Shown here: positions 7,686 to 16,056 of the stretch, in pieces
How the letters are laid out: every line of letters begins with the position of its first letter
Numbering within the stretch: position 1 is the stretch's first letter
Assembly: GCF_024397915.1 (NCBI RefSeq)
Contig: NZ_CP073347.1
Location: 1,054,001-1,118,000, forward strand
DNA length: 64,000 nt
Direction: 5' to 3'
Source of the DNA: Marinobacterium rhizophilum
Lineage (GTDB): Bacteria > Pseudomonadota > Gammaproteobacteria > Pseudomonadales > Balneatricaceae
Notes under the pieces: generated by a model
What the model saw: the letters and a program-made list of their open reading frames with translations, nothing else
Database searches by the model: none
What the model was told of the DNA's origin: nothing
Translations under genes and position numbers: made by a program

Positions 7686-10226
7686 TCAGCCTGCGTCCTC
7701 GAACTCGCCGCATTCAATCCGCTGCGGTTCCGTGAGCAGCTCGGTGACAAAGGCCGACGGGCGGGCGCCGTTGTACAGCAGATAAACCCGATGGCGGGCG
7801 CGGGTCAGGGCCACGTAGAACAGCCTGCGTTCTTCCGCGTGCGGGAATGTCTCACCGCCTGGCAGCAACGCATCAAGCAACGGATCCTGACTGCGCGCGG
7901 CAGGGAAACCGTACTTGCCGCTCTCAAGCCCCAGGATGATGGCAAAATCCGCTTCACGGCCCTTGGCGGCATGCAGGGTACGACATTCCAGCTGCAGCTG
8001 GTCAAAGCGTTGCCGCAACTGTGCCAGGCGCGGCTTGTCCGGCAGGCTGAAACGATTGCGCGCCATGATCAGCACGCTGGCGCCTTGCTGCTGCGTGCTG
8101 CGCTGGCTAACCGCTTCGAGCGTACGCTCGAGCACCGCCGGGTCCGCTGCCGGCTCTCGGCTGCGGTGGACCAGCAGCGAAATCGCCGGGGCGCTTACCT
8201 CGGTCTGGCTGTGCAGCTGCTTGGGCAGCTGTGCCTTGTTGCGCAGCACAAAGCGGGAGGCCACATCGCCGATGCTGCTGTTAAAGCGGAAGGTCTGCTC
8301 GAGTGCCGTGACGGTAGCCTTGCCAAAAAAATCGCCAAATCCGGTCGTCAGGCCAACATCGCTGCCGGCGAAACGGTAAATGGACTGCCAGTCGTCACCC
8401 ACGCCAAAGAGCGAGGCGCCCGGCACGGCGTCACGCAGGGCCCGAACCAGCCGGGCACGCACGTTCGACATGTCCTGGAATTCATCCACCAGAATGTGCT
8501 GCCAGGGAGAAGCAAATCGCCCCTGCTCCACATAGTCCAGTGCCCGCGCGATCATGTCGTCGAAGTCGATTTCGTCGCTGGACTGCAAAAGACGCCGGTA
8601 GGCATCATGCAGGGGCTGCAACAGCGCCAGTGCCTGCTCCAGGCGCAGTGGCTCATCACTGGCATCAATCCGCGCCCGCAGCTGGGCGGCGTCATGCTGC
8701 ATCATCCTGCAGCAACGCAACAGCTGGGCCAGGTGCGCGCACAGCGGCTGCAGCAGCCCTCGCTCGCGCACGCGCGCCAGCCGCTCTTCGTCGGGCCTGG
8801 GCTCTGGCACCAGCCGGTACTCGCCCAGCTTTCGCGCCAGGGTTTCAAGCAGGCTGCCGTCGTGCTGCTGGTACAGATACAGCTCGATGCGGCGCTGCCC
8901 GTTGTCGGCGGCCGCATTGCGCCGCACCTCGAGCCTTTGCCAGTAGTGATCGGCGTCCAACCAGGCGGGGGTTGCCTGCTGCGGATCGAGCCAGAGCAGA
9001 TCGATACAGATGTCCTGCGCCGGCAGGTAAACCTCGGCGCCGGGGCCCTCCCCGCGATAGCGATACGCAATGCCCTGACTCCAGAGCCAGTCGGCGATAA
9101 CGCAGGCGGCGCTGCTGTGTACGGTCTCATCTTCCAGGGTGCGCAGGTTCAGCCCGTGCACAAAACGCTGGTAGTCCCCTTCGCTGGCAAAATCGAACGG
9201 ACTGTCGCTGGCGTGACGCAGGCACAGCAGGTAATCCAGCACCTGGCGTCGGTATTCAGGCAGGTCCAGCAGGGACTCGAATTCCCGGCACATCCAGTGA
9301 CCCAGCTGGGTCTCGTCGTCCGCCAGGGGACTGATGCGTGGCCTGCGGCCTTCGACGCTGGCGATAATGCGCTGCCCCAGGGCATGGAACGTCATGGTAT
9401 CCAGTTCGATACCCAGCCGTGATTTCAGCCGCTGTTGCATTTCACTGGCCGCCTGGCGACCGAATGCCAGCAGCAGTATGGTTTGCGGCTCGGCCTGTGC
9501 GCTGGCAATCAGGTAGGCGGTACGCCCGATCAGCGTGCTGGTCTTGCCGCTGCCGGCCCCGGCGAGCACCAGGTTGTTATCGTCCAGGGTAATACAGGCG
9601 CGCTGCTGATCCGGGGTGAGCGGCAGGCGCTCAATACGCTCGAACAGGGTCCGGTGGCGGTCTTGCTGGGTCTTGAAGTAATGCTCGCGGTAGCGTTGCA
9701 GCAGTTGCGGGTCACCGCTGGCAATACGCCGCAGACGCTGACAGTGAATATCCGGCTGCGCGGGGGCCTGCGCCAGGGTGGCGTCCGTACGCGCCAGCAG
9801 GGCCGCGGCCTGGGCTTGCAGCTGCGGCCAGTCGGAACTGCGCACATAGCTGCGCCGCACGGCATCCTCGATACGCTGTAATTGCTGAGCGAAATCCGTT
9901 TCATGTTGCCGGTGCAGCTGCTGGCTGAATGTGCGCCAAAAGGTGCGGTGCCAGCGTCCGATCCAGCCCAGCTCGGGCATCGCCGGTGGTCGCGACTCGG
10001 AAGCGCCCGGCGTCCCGGGCCGGTCCGTCGGCGCCAGTCGATGAAACAGGCTGCCGGATTGCAGGCATGGCCTGGCTGCCAGTACGGACCAGGTAATCAG
10101 TCGCGTAGAGCTATCCCTGAGCCTGACAAGCAGCCCTTCAGGGCGGGTGGTCATGGTTGTCCAGTGACAGCCGAGCGGCCGTGCGAACAGCCGAACAAGC
10201 AGTGGCGGCGTAATGGTGTGGCTCAA
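7686..10226 (-). CDS. helD: DNA helicase IV-like superfamily 1 helicase
   Basis: An 846-residue UvrD/Rep-type helicase. The Walker A motif GAGSGKTS lies at residues 223-230, followed by LLAFGRQAASEM, then DEFQD (motif II), GDDWQSIYRF (motif III), TFRFNSSIG, TLHAAKGREAD (motif V) and ALTRARHRVY (motif VI). These, and the N-terminal segment with WHRTFWRTF, match E. coli HelD (684 aa). The extra length is mostly an insertion between motifs Ia and II that resembles the endonuclease-like insert of some HelD relatives, but lacks its usual catalytic residues. The start is a TTG at 10226 with GGGAG upstream; the ATG 24 codons further in is an alternative. Confidence 0.85.
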   Translation of the reverse strand: MSHTITPPLLVRLFARPLGCHWTTMTTRPEGLLVRLRDSSTRLITWSVLAARPCLQSGSLFHRLAPTDRPGTPGASESRPPAMPELGWIGRWHRTFWRTFSQQLHRQHETDFAQQLQRIEDAVRRSYVRSSDWPQLQAQAAALLARTDATLAQAPAQPDIHCQRLRRIASGDPQLLQRYREHYFKTQQDRHRTLFERIERLPLTPDQQRACITLDDNNLVLAGAGSGKTSTLIGRTAYLIASAQAEPQTILLLAFGRQAASEMQQRLKSRLGIELDTMTFHALGQRIIASVEGRRPRISPLADDETQLGHWMCREFESLLDLPEYRRQVLDYLLCLRHASDSPFDFASEGDYQRFVHGLNLRTLEDETVHSSAACVIADWLWSQGIAYRYRGEGPGAEVYLPAQDICIDLLWLDPQQATPAWLDADHYWQRLEVRRNAAADNGQRRIELYLYQQHDGSLLETLARKLGEYRLVPEPRPDEERLARVRERGLLQPLCAHLAQLLRCCRMMQHDAAQLRARIDASDEPLRLEQALALLQPLHDAYRRLLQSSDEIDFDDMIARALDYVEQGRFASPWQHILVDEFQDMSNVRARLVRALRDAVPGASLFGVGDDWQSIYRFAGSDVGLTTGFGDFFGKATVTALEQTFRFNSSIGDVASRFVLRNKAQLPKQLHSQTEVSAPAISLLVHRSREPAADPAVLERTLEAVSQRSTQQQGASVLIMARNRFSLPDKPRLAQLRQRFDQLQLECRTLHAAKGREADFAIILGLESGKYGFPAARSQDPLLDALLPGGETFPHAEERRLFYVALTRARHRVYLLYNGARPSAFVTELLTEPQRIECGEFEDAG

Positions 10227-10338
10227 GCGGTTGCAAGGCTCCCTGTATTCGGCGGCCGCGAGGTGGACCGCCGGTGCTGAGGCACAGTTTATAGGGCCTC
10301 AGCACGTCGAACGCAAGGCTGCAATGCGCCGATAGGGC

Positions 10339-10752
10339 TCAGGCCGCCCCGCCGACCTGCGCGAGCCAGTCATTGAGGTTGTAATAGTTGCTGATGCGCG
10401 CCACCTTGTTGTTACGCAATTCGAAGAAAGCCCCGGCGGGCAGGCGGTACTGCTGACCGCTGGCAGGTGGCAAGCCCTCATCGTTGTCGAGGTAGCGCCC
10501 CAGTACAACGAACTCGGCCGCTGCGCGTTGGCCGTCCGGGCTGACCATGATTTCGATATCGACCAGGCGTTCTTCATAGCATTGATTCATGCGCGCCATA
10601 AAGGCCGCGAAAGCCGCTTTTCCAACCTCCCTCCCGCCCTGGTTGATGTCGTGCACAACATCCTCGGTCAGCAAATCCAGAAAGGTCTGCATATCTGCGG
10701 CGTTGAAGGCCTGGTAATACTGTTCGATAAGGCTAAAGGCGGCGTCTCTCAT
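10339..10752 (-). CDS. SnoaL-like / NTF2-fold protein
   Basis: A 137-residue protein with the compact alpha-plus-beta barrel pattern of the SnoaL/ketosteroid isomerase-like superfamily: an N-terminal helix pair (LIEQYYQAFNAADMQTFLDLL), TEDVVHDINQG, and C-terminal strands with FFELRNNKVARISNYYNLNDWL. Members include isomerases, hydrolases and proteins without known activity, so no reaction is assigned. It stands alone, separated from helD by 112 bp on the same strand and from the next gene by a tandem repeat region. Confidence 0.75.
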   Translation of the reverse strand: MRDAAFSLIEQYYQAFNAADMQTFLDLLTEDVVHDINQGGREVGKAAFAAFMARMNQCYEERLVDIEIMVSPDGQRAAAEFVVLGRYLDNDEGLPPASGQQYRLPAGAFFELRNNKVARISNYYNLNDWLAQVGGAA

Positions 10753-11142
10753 GGGGTTATCCTGGGCTCCATCAGGTATCTGGGTACGGCAAAGGTGCGC
10801 TGCGGGTGCAGCAGTGCAAGCCTAGCAAACACCAGGCAAGTACTGCTGTGCCCGGGCGACACTTTCTTGCCTCGGGACGCAGCGCGCCGGGATGCTCGCG
10901 GAAAGTGCCGGATTTCACCTCGATGACACGGGGGTTGGTTTTCAGGTTAGGCCTGGTGGGCAGTAAACCCTCAGGCACTACATATGGCAGGCGGGTGATG
11001 GCCGGTTGTCGTAGCGGCTGATCAGCAAGGGATGGGGCCTGTACCAGCGCGCCGGGATGTTCGCGGAAAGTGCCGGATTGCATCTCGATGACATGCAGAT
11101 TGGTTTTCAGGTTAGGCCTGGTGGGCAGTAAACGCTCAGGCA
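10753..11142. other. Gene-free stretch occupied mainly by a tandem repeat
   Basis: About 390 bp between the SnoaL-like gene and a 93-codon gene. From 10882 onward it is a duplicated copy of the neighbouring gene's 3' end plus downstream DNA. The part from 10753 to 10881 shows no recognisable feature. An open frame on the minus strand crosses the repeat, but it has no ribosome site and simply follows the repeat period. Confidence 0.7.
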
Positions 11143-11210
11143 CTACATGTGGCAGGCGGGTGATGGCCGGTTATCGTAGCTACTGATCAGAAAGGGATGG
11201 ACCTGTACCA
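10882..11210. repeat. Two-copy tandem direct repeat, period 164-165 bp, containing a gene 3' end
   Basis: Copy A is 10882-11046 and copy B 11047-11210; they agree at roughly nine positions in ten by eye. Both begin GCGCGCCGGGATG and share an unbroken TTTTCAGGTTAGGCCTGG core. Copy B contains the last 22 codons and stop of the 93-codon gene at 11143-11424. Copy A carries the matching tail: read on the minus strand it still encodes HPLLISRYDNRPSPACHM and a stop, against HPFLISSYDNRPSPACHM in the gene. A 1-nt difference near 11036 breaks the frame just before this tail. Confidence 0.85.
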
Positions 11211-11424
11211 GTTCGCCAGTAACATCCGATTGCACCACGAATACCTGGTGACTGGGGGCCAGGTCGAGCTTGGCGAGGACCTCGTATTGAGAGGCGGACT
11301 TGAGTTGCGGCACGCCGCAGTCGTCCAGATCGGCTTCAAGGCGGATCAGGTCGCCGACACTGATTTCGTGCCAGATAAAACTGGTTTCCAGCAGAAGTTC
11401 GCTGGAGGTTTCCATTTGTCGCAT
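11143..11424 (-). CDS. Small protein of unknown function (93 aa)
   Basis: Start at 11424 is supported by AGGAGT eight bases before the ATG; the open frame extends further upstream but without a ribosome site and into the response regulator. The product is acidic in its first half (LIRLEADLDDCG) and has no signal peptide, membrane segment or motif I recognise. Its last 22 codons lie in copy B of a tandem repeat that is duplicated immediately downstream. It follows a response-regulator gene on the same strand by 79 bp, so the two may be co-transcribed, but nothing shows a shared role. Confidence 0.6.
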   Translation of the reverse strand: MRQMETSSELLLETSFIWHEISVGDLIRLEADLDDCGVPQLKSASQYEVLAKLDLAPSHQVFVVQSDVTGELVQVHPFLISSYDNRPSPACHM

Positions 11425-11503
11425 GGCAACTCCTTGCCTGCACAGAGAATTACAGTATGGACCCGGCAGCCACTCCCTGCCCGGCCGCTGACAACCGCAA
11501 AGA

Positions 11504-12169
11504 TCAGGGGTCGATAAGGCCGTGACGCATTGCCAGGTGCACGATTTCGGCATTGGCCTTGAGGTCCAGCTTGCGCTTGATGTTGGAGCGATGGGCATGC
11601 ACGGTTTTGGGACTTAAAAACACTTCTTCGGCAATCTGTGACACCGAATGCCCGTCGGCCAGCATGACGAATATCTGCAGCTCGCGCGAGCTGAGCTGGT
11701 TGATGGGAGACTTGTCCGTGCTGGAATCGTCGAGCTGGTCCTGGATCGACGGTGAAAAGTAGCGCTCACCCGAATGCACCCGGATCACGGCATCGATAAG
11801 TTCGGACGGTGCACAACGCTTGGTCAGATAGCCCTTGACGCCGGCACCGATGACCTGGCTCGGGTAAGGTCGTGTTTCGCAGCTCGACAGCACGAGCACC
11901 CGCGCGCGCGCGTCATGGGCAAGAATGCGCCTTATAGCCTCCATGCCACCGCTGATTGATGATGAGCTGTCGGGGGCGCCTGCCTGGCTTGGCATGGTCA
12001 GATCCAGCACCACTAAGTCGGGGTTCAGGCTGCGAAACTGATCAAAGGCCTCGTGGCCATTACTCGCACTGGCGATGATGCGGATACGTTCGTCAGACTC
12101 CAGGATACGCTGGAAACCGTCGCGAACAACCGGATGGTCATCCGCAAGCAGTACACGTATATGGTCCAT
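11504..12169 (-). CDS. NarL/FixJ-family response regulator
   Basis: A 221-residue two-component regulator. The receiver domain (about 1-135) has the acidic pocket DD at 10-11, the phospho-acceptor D56 in VVLDLTMP, the conserved SS in VLVLSSCE and the lysine in GYLTKR. The C-terminal LuxR-type helix-turn-helix (about 150-215) reads LSSRELQIFVMLADGHSVSQIAEEVFLSPKTVHAH. It resembles the GacA/UvrY type, but it is not next to uvrC here. An extra stretch of about ten residues, AGAPDSSSSISG, sits directly after the phosphorylation-site loop, where relatives go straight to GGMEAI. No sensor kinase lies in the window. Confidence 0.85.
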   Translation of the reverse strand: MDHIRVLLADDHPVVRDGFQRILESDERIRIIASASNGHEAFDQFRSLNPDLVVLDLTMPSQAGAPDSSSSISGGMEAIRRILAHDARARVLVLSSCETRPYPSQVIGAGVKGYLTKRCAPSELIDAVIRVHSGERYFSPSIQDQLDDSSTDKSPINQLSSRELQIFVMLADGHSVSQIAEEVFLSPKTVHAHRSNIKRKLDLKANAEIVHLAMRHGLIDP

Positions 12170-12205
12170 ATTTTTCCTTAAAATTCAGGTGTTAACTACG
12201 TATAC

Positions 12206-12679
12206 CTAGGGTAATACATCGTTAATCAGGGGGCCGGCGTCCGGCGTCACTGCCTCGGCTCCCCGGTAAGCTCCATAGGTCTCTATATCGCGAGCGCAGG
12301 CCGAAGCGATGGCTTCGGGTTTGATCTGGGCCGGCAGCGCCACCAGTTCGTCGCTGTATCCGATCAGCTGGATACCCTCTTTCTGGCAATGGCGCAGTAC
12401 TTTTTCCAGCGCCCGTATGACTGCCACCTGGCGGTCATTGAGGCGATCCGGTGCAGCCCCCTGCTCTGCGCGACGCCGGCTGGTGACCTGGCGTATGGCA
12501 TAGCCGTCTGCATCGAGCAGTTGCAGGGTCACGCCGGGCAGCTTTTCCCGCACCAGCGCCTGCTTGGCGCTATTAAACAATATTTCCGTGCCGCAGCATA
12601 CGGCATCCTCGACGCCGCAGCGCCGCAGTGCATCCACAATGGTGGTGTAACTGGCATTATCTTCGAGTGTTATATCCAT
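12206..12679 (-). CDS. Hypothetical protein
   Basis: About 157 residues from the ATG at 12679; a GTG 63 bp upstream (12742) is an alternative and neither has a clear ribosome site. I do not recognise the family. Visible features are an early cysteine cluster (CGVEDAVCCG) and a basic stretch (TSRRRAEQG) ahead of a helical segment (DRLNDRQVAVIRALEKVL). No signal peptide or membrane segment. It lies between the response regulator and a KfrA-like gene on the same strand. Confidence 0.5.
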   Translation of the reverse strand: MDITLEDNASYTTIVDALRRCGVEDAVCCGTEILFNSAKQALVREKLPGVTLQLLDADGYAIRQVTSRRRAEQGAAPDRLNDRQVAVIRALEKVLRHCQKEGIQLIGYSDELVALPAQIKPEAIASACARDIETYGAYRGAEAVTPDAGPLINDVLP

Positions 12680-12759
12680 TTTTATACCCGGACAGCAGGA
12701 CCAGAAATGACTCAGTGGGTGTCGGGGCAACGTCAACGACACCCTGTATTGTATAGCCT

Positions 12760-13512
12760 TTAATCGTGCGGCACCTTGTTGCCTTCTCGGCGCGCCAGTT
12801 CCAGCTCGAGCTGGTGGATGCGGTCCGTCAGGCTGCGCTCCTGCTCTCTTAGCTGCCGCCGCAGCCCGGCATTTTCCTGCGCCAGTGCTTCATTGCTACT
12901 GTGCAGGCGCTTGCCGTCCTCTTCCTGGATGCGCAGGCGCACACGCAGGTCGAGCAGCTGTTCGGTATCCGCATCGCCTGCGCCCCGCTCCAGCAACAGG
13001 GTCTGCTGCTTGAGCTGGCGAGCCTGTTCTTCATTATCGGACACCAGTCGAATAAGACGCTCTTCCTGTCGAAGGCGTTCAGACTGGCTGGTCTCCAGCT
13101 GCATTGATAATTGTTCGTTTCGCTCCAGCAACCGGGCATTCTGCTCCTGCAACTGGCGCAGATCGGTGGTGACGGCCAGATCATCTTGCCGAGCACGCTC
13201 GAGATTCTCGCGGTGTTGCCGCTCCAGCTCGGTACGCTGCTCGACAAAGCGCTGCTCGGCATAACCCAGCGCCTGATCCCACAGTTTGCCGGCGCTCAGC
13301 AACACGACTTCGGGCACTTCGGGGTGCTGGTTGCGGCGCGTAATGCGCTCACCCAGCGACGTCCACCAGTCTCCCAGGGCCTTGTTGATCGTTGTTAGGC
13401 TGCCGCTGCCGATCAGCTCGCGTACGTTTTGCTGCGTCGGACGCTTGCCCTGCTCCAACAACTGGTCGGCTGCAACGAACACTTTCTGGCGCGTATCAGA
13501 ACCTGGTTTCAT
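12760..13512 (-). CDS. KfrA-like DNA-binding coiled-coil protein
   Basis: About 250 residues. The N-terminal 80 or so (TRQKVFVAADQLLEQGKRPTQQNVRELI, then SLTTINKALGDWW) match the KfrA N-terminal DNA-binding domain found in plasmid and chromosomal proteins. The rest, from about residue 95, is a long heptad-rich coiled coil packed with Glu, Gln, Arg and Leu. KfrA of plasmid RK2 is an autoregulated DNA-binding protein linked to plasmid stability; the chromosomal role is unknown. The ATG at 13512 is chosen over an in-frame TTG at 13527. A plasmid-type gene here fits the accessory character of the block. Confidence 0.75.
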   Translation of the reverse strand: MKPGSDTRQKVFVAADQLLEQGKRPTQQNVRELIGSGSLTTINKALGDWWTSLGERITRRNQHPEVPEVVLLSAGKLWDQALGYAEQRFVEQRTELERQHRENLERARQDDLAVTTDLRQLQEQNARLLERNEQLSMQLETSQSERLRQEERLIRLVSDNEEQARQLKQQTLLLERGAGDADTEQLLDLRVRLRIQEEDGKRLHSSNEALAQENAGLRRQLREQERSLTDRIHQLELELARREGNKVPHD

Positions 13513-13669
13513 ATCAATATTACACAATGCGTATTGTCATTCAGGCGAATCTCGCACGATCGGCGTGCCATGCTCGCGCAAATAGAACCAATGAAAACAG
13601 CAGGATAACCTAAAGCAGCGACACCGTCGCCGGAAGATGACAAAACAGGGAGTGGAAAGCGGGAAATAA

Positions 13670-13743
13670 TGGAGGCTGGAGTCGGAATCGAACCGGCGTA
13701 CACGGAGTTGCAGTCCGCTGCATGACCACTCTGCCATCCAGCC
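13670..13743 (-). tRNA. tRNA-Cys (GCA), copy 1
   Basis: Folds as a full cloverleaf on the minus strand with anticodon GCA in the loop CTGCAAC, T-loop GGTTCGATTCC and an encoded CCA tail. It is identical over its whole length to the tRNA-Cys at 16993-17066, but stands alone and has its own consensus-like promoter. Confidence 0.95.
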
Positions 13744-13755
13744 TCAAGGCGCTGC

Positions 13756-13783
13756 ATCATACAGCAATACGGGTGCGGGTCAA
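13756..13783 (-). promoter_or_regulatory. Sigma70 promoter of the solitary tRNA-Cys
   Basis: On the minus strand TTGACC and TATGAT are separated by 16 bp, with the -10 ending 12 bp before the tRNA 5' end. This indicates that the extra tRNA-Cys copy is expressed. Confidence 0.7.
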
Positions 13784-13955
13784 CCATGGAACAACCCTGC
13801 CCGCAGACATTTTGTTGAGTAGCGACTGCCGTGCACTTTTACCGCCGCGTAACAGCTTCGTGATTGGCGAATTCAATCGCAAGGCTCGGAGTGACCTGGA
13901 CGCGATGCCCCGTTACAGTGGTGATATCTGTGACCGAATCGGGAGTCGCCTGGCA

Positions 13956-15068
13956 ATGAACGCAAGACCGCCACGCAAATATAAAGCTCAAGGGGCGCCG
14001 GAGCAGAGCCCGCAGGAGACCCGTGCCGATCCGCGCTGGAGTGCCGTTGTGCGGCGCGATGCTGACGCTGACGGTGAGTTTGTTTACGGCGTAAGAACCA
14101 CCGGTGTGTACTGCCGTCCCAGCTGCCCCTCCCGCAGCGCCCGGCCGGAAAACGTCAGCTTCTATGCCGGTCCTGCGCAGGCCAGCCAAGCGGGCTTTCG
14201 CCCCTGCAAGCGCTGCCGCCCCGATCAGAACTCGGCACAGGACGAACAGCGTCGTAAAATAGCCGAGCTCTGCCACCTGATCGATACGGCTTCCCAGCTG
14301 CCGACCCTGGCACAGCTTGCCACCCATGCGGGCCTAAGCCCGTATCACCTGCATCGCCTGTTCAAACAGCTTACCGGATTGACGCCCCACCAGTACGGCA
14401 AGGCCCGGCGGGCACAGCGCTTGCGCGAGGCGCTGGATCAGGACGGTAGCATTACCGACGCCTTTAACGATGCAGGCTACGGCTCCAGCGGGCGCTTCTA
14501 TACAGAATCCACCCAGGTGCTTGGCATGACACCCGGCACCTATCGGGCTGCCGGTGCAAATACCGACATTCAGTTTGCCGTGGGTGAATGCTCCCTCGGC
14601 CCCGTGCTGGTCGCACAGAGCAATAAGGGTATCTGCGCCATCTTGCTGGGGGATGACCCCGATGCCCTGCTGCAGGATTTGCAGCGGCGTTTTGACAAGG
14701 CCCGGCTACTGCCAGGCGATGACGCCTTTATGCAGCACGTTGCCCTGGTGGCCGGGTTTGTCGACAGCCCCACCCGGGACCTGGGCCTGCCGCTGGACAT
14801 TCGCGGTACCGCCTTTCAACAGCGGGTCTGGCTCGCGCTGCAAAAAGTCCCGCCGGGACAAACCCTGAGCTATGCGCAACTTGCCGAACGTATCGGTTCG
14901 CCCAGCGCTGTACGCGCCGTTGCGGGCGCCTGCGCTGCCAATGCACTCGCTGTCGCCATCCCCTGCCACCGGGTCGTACGCAGCGACGGTGGCCTGTCAG
15001 GGTATCGCTGGGGCATTGAGCGCAAGCGTGCCTTGCTGGAGAACGAGAGAGGCCTGGACAAGGCGTAG
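13956..15068 (+). CDS. ada: Bifunctional regulator / O6-methylguanine-DNA methyltransferase Ada
   Basis: A 370-residue Ada with all three parts. The N-terminal zinc domain has RTTGVYCRPSC and PCKRC, giving Cys53, Cys57, Cys84 and Cys87; Cys53 is the methylphosphotriester acceptor. A central AraC-type HTH follows (LATHAGLSPYHLHRLFKQLTG). The C-terminal methyltransferase domain has IPCHRV with the acceptor Cys337. The open frame runs back to 13722 through tRNA-Cys, so the ATG at 13956 (GGGAG upstream) is preferred and gives the E. coli length (354 aa). alkA starts 48 bp downstream, so the two form an adaptive-response unit. They run opposite to the flanking tRNA genes. Confidence 0.93.
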   Translation: MNARPPRKYKAQGAPEQSPQETRADPRWSAVVRRDADADGEFVYGVRTTGVYCRPSCPSRSARPENVSFYAGPAQASQAGFRPCKRCRPDQNSAQDEQRRKIAELCHLIDTASQLPTLAQLATHAGLSPYHLHRLFKQLTGLTPHQYGKARRAQRLREALDQDGSITDAFNDAGYGSSGRFYTESTQVLGMTPGTYRAAGANTDIQFAVGECSLGPVLVAQSNKGICAILLGDDPDALLQDLQRRFDKARLLPGDDAFMQHVALVAGFVDSPTRDLGLPLDIRGTAFQQRVWLALQKVPPGQTLSYAQLAERIGSPSAVRAVAGACAANALAVAIPCHRVVRSDGGLSGYRWGIERKRALLENERGLDKA

Positions 15069-15116
15069 TGTCCGCCCGCCTCACGCTTTTCAACAACCTG
15101 TTACGGAAGTCGCGCC

Positions 15117-16052
15117 ATGATTGCCAACCCGGATGCCGCCCTTTCCCCAGTAGCCACGACGCTACAGTGCCGCATTTCACTGCCCTTGGGATATCGGCAG
15201 GCTGATTTTCTGGCGTTTCATCGCCGCGATAGTGAGGAAGTGGCCGAACGTGTGACGCCCAGCAGCCTGGCCAAGGGGCTGCTCTGGGGCGACAGCGCCG
15301 CTTGCCTGTTCATCCTGTTCAGTGACGCTCATGCTCAGGTACGCCTAGAAATCGATCGCGTCTGCACTGGTCACCAACGCCTCGCGACTCAACTTGAACA
15401 CAGGGTGCGGCTGATGCTGGGCCTGTGCCAGCCGATTGAGGCATTTGAGCGTCAGCACGGCTCGCATGCCCAGCTCGGTGCCCTGGTCCGCTCCTTCGCG
15501 GGTTTGCGCATACCGGTGGCGGCGAGTCCTTTCGAGGCGCTGAGCTGGGCCATTATCGGCCAGCAAATCAGTGTCGGCGCCGCAATCAGTATCCGGCGCC
15601 GCCTGATACGAGTCGCAGGCATCCGCCACTCAAGCGGCCTCTGGTGCTTCCCGCAGCCACAACAGATCGAGGCGCTGAGCCATGATGACCTGCGCGCTGC
15701 GGGACTTTCCGCGGGCAAGGTACGCACCTTTGACGCGCTCTGTGCTGCAATCGCCTCGGGTGAACTGTCGCTGGACGTACAGGGCGGACAGGCAGAGGCC
15801 CTGGGCGCGCAATTGCTGCAGATAAAGGGTATTGGGCCCTGGACGGTAAACTATGTCCTGATGCGCGGCTTTGGCTGGCTGGACGGGTCACTGCACGGCG
15901 ATGTGGCGGTCAGGCGCGGCCTGCAGAGGCTGCTTGGCCTGGCCGACAGGCCGAGCGAAACCCAGACAAGAACCTGGCTGTCTGGCTTCAGTCCCTGGCG
16001 TGCACTGGTGGCAGCGCATCTCTGGGCCCTCGATGCCCGGCCAGAACCTTGA
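15117..16052 (+). CDS. alkA: DNA-3-methyladenine glycosylase II
   Basis: A 311-residue AlkA-type glycosylase removing alkylated bases. The N-terminal AlkA fold is followed by ALSWAIIGQQISV, the helix-hairpin-helix LLQIKGIGPWTVNYV (about 233-247), and the catalytic aspartate in GDVAVRRGL (D262). It follows ada in the same direction and is probably co-transcribed, as expected for an Ada-controlled repair pair. Slightly longer than E. coli AlkA (282 aa) because of the N-terminal region. It ends just before a convergent lipoprotein frame. Confidence 0.92.
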   Translation: MIANPDAALSPVATTLQCRISLPLGYRQADFLAFHRRDSEEVAERVTPSSLAKGLLWGDSAACLFILFSDAHAQVRLEIDRVCTGHQRLATQLEHRVRLMLGLCQPIEAFERQHGSHAQLGALVRSFAGLRIPVAASPFEALSWAIIGQQISVGAAISIRRRLIRVAGIRHSSGLWCFPQPQQIEALSHDDLRAAGLSAGKVRTFDALCAAIASGELSLDVQGGQAEALGAQLLQIKGIGPWTVNYVLMRGFGWLDGSLHGDVAVRRGLQRLLGLADRPSETQTRTWLSGFSPWRALVAAHLWALDARPEP

Positions 16053-16056
16053 CCTG

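Noticed and set aside
7656..9422. 588-codon open frame on the plus strand opposite helD
   Set aside because: Low-complexity shadow of a GC-rich gene; helD on the other strand has all helicase motifs. The same reasoning removes long antisense frames opposite uvrC, glnS, the sigma54 activator, qhpB and both aldehyde dehydrogenases.
10772..11143. 123-codon frame with an internal protein repeat
   Set aside because: It reads through the 165-bp tandem repeat, whose period is a multiple of three, so the frame stays open by construction. No ribosome site and no homology recognised.
13509..13787. Open frame across tRNA-Cys (92 codons, minus strand)
   Set aside because: Lies over a tRNA gene and its promoter; coding sense is accidental.
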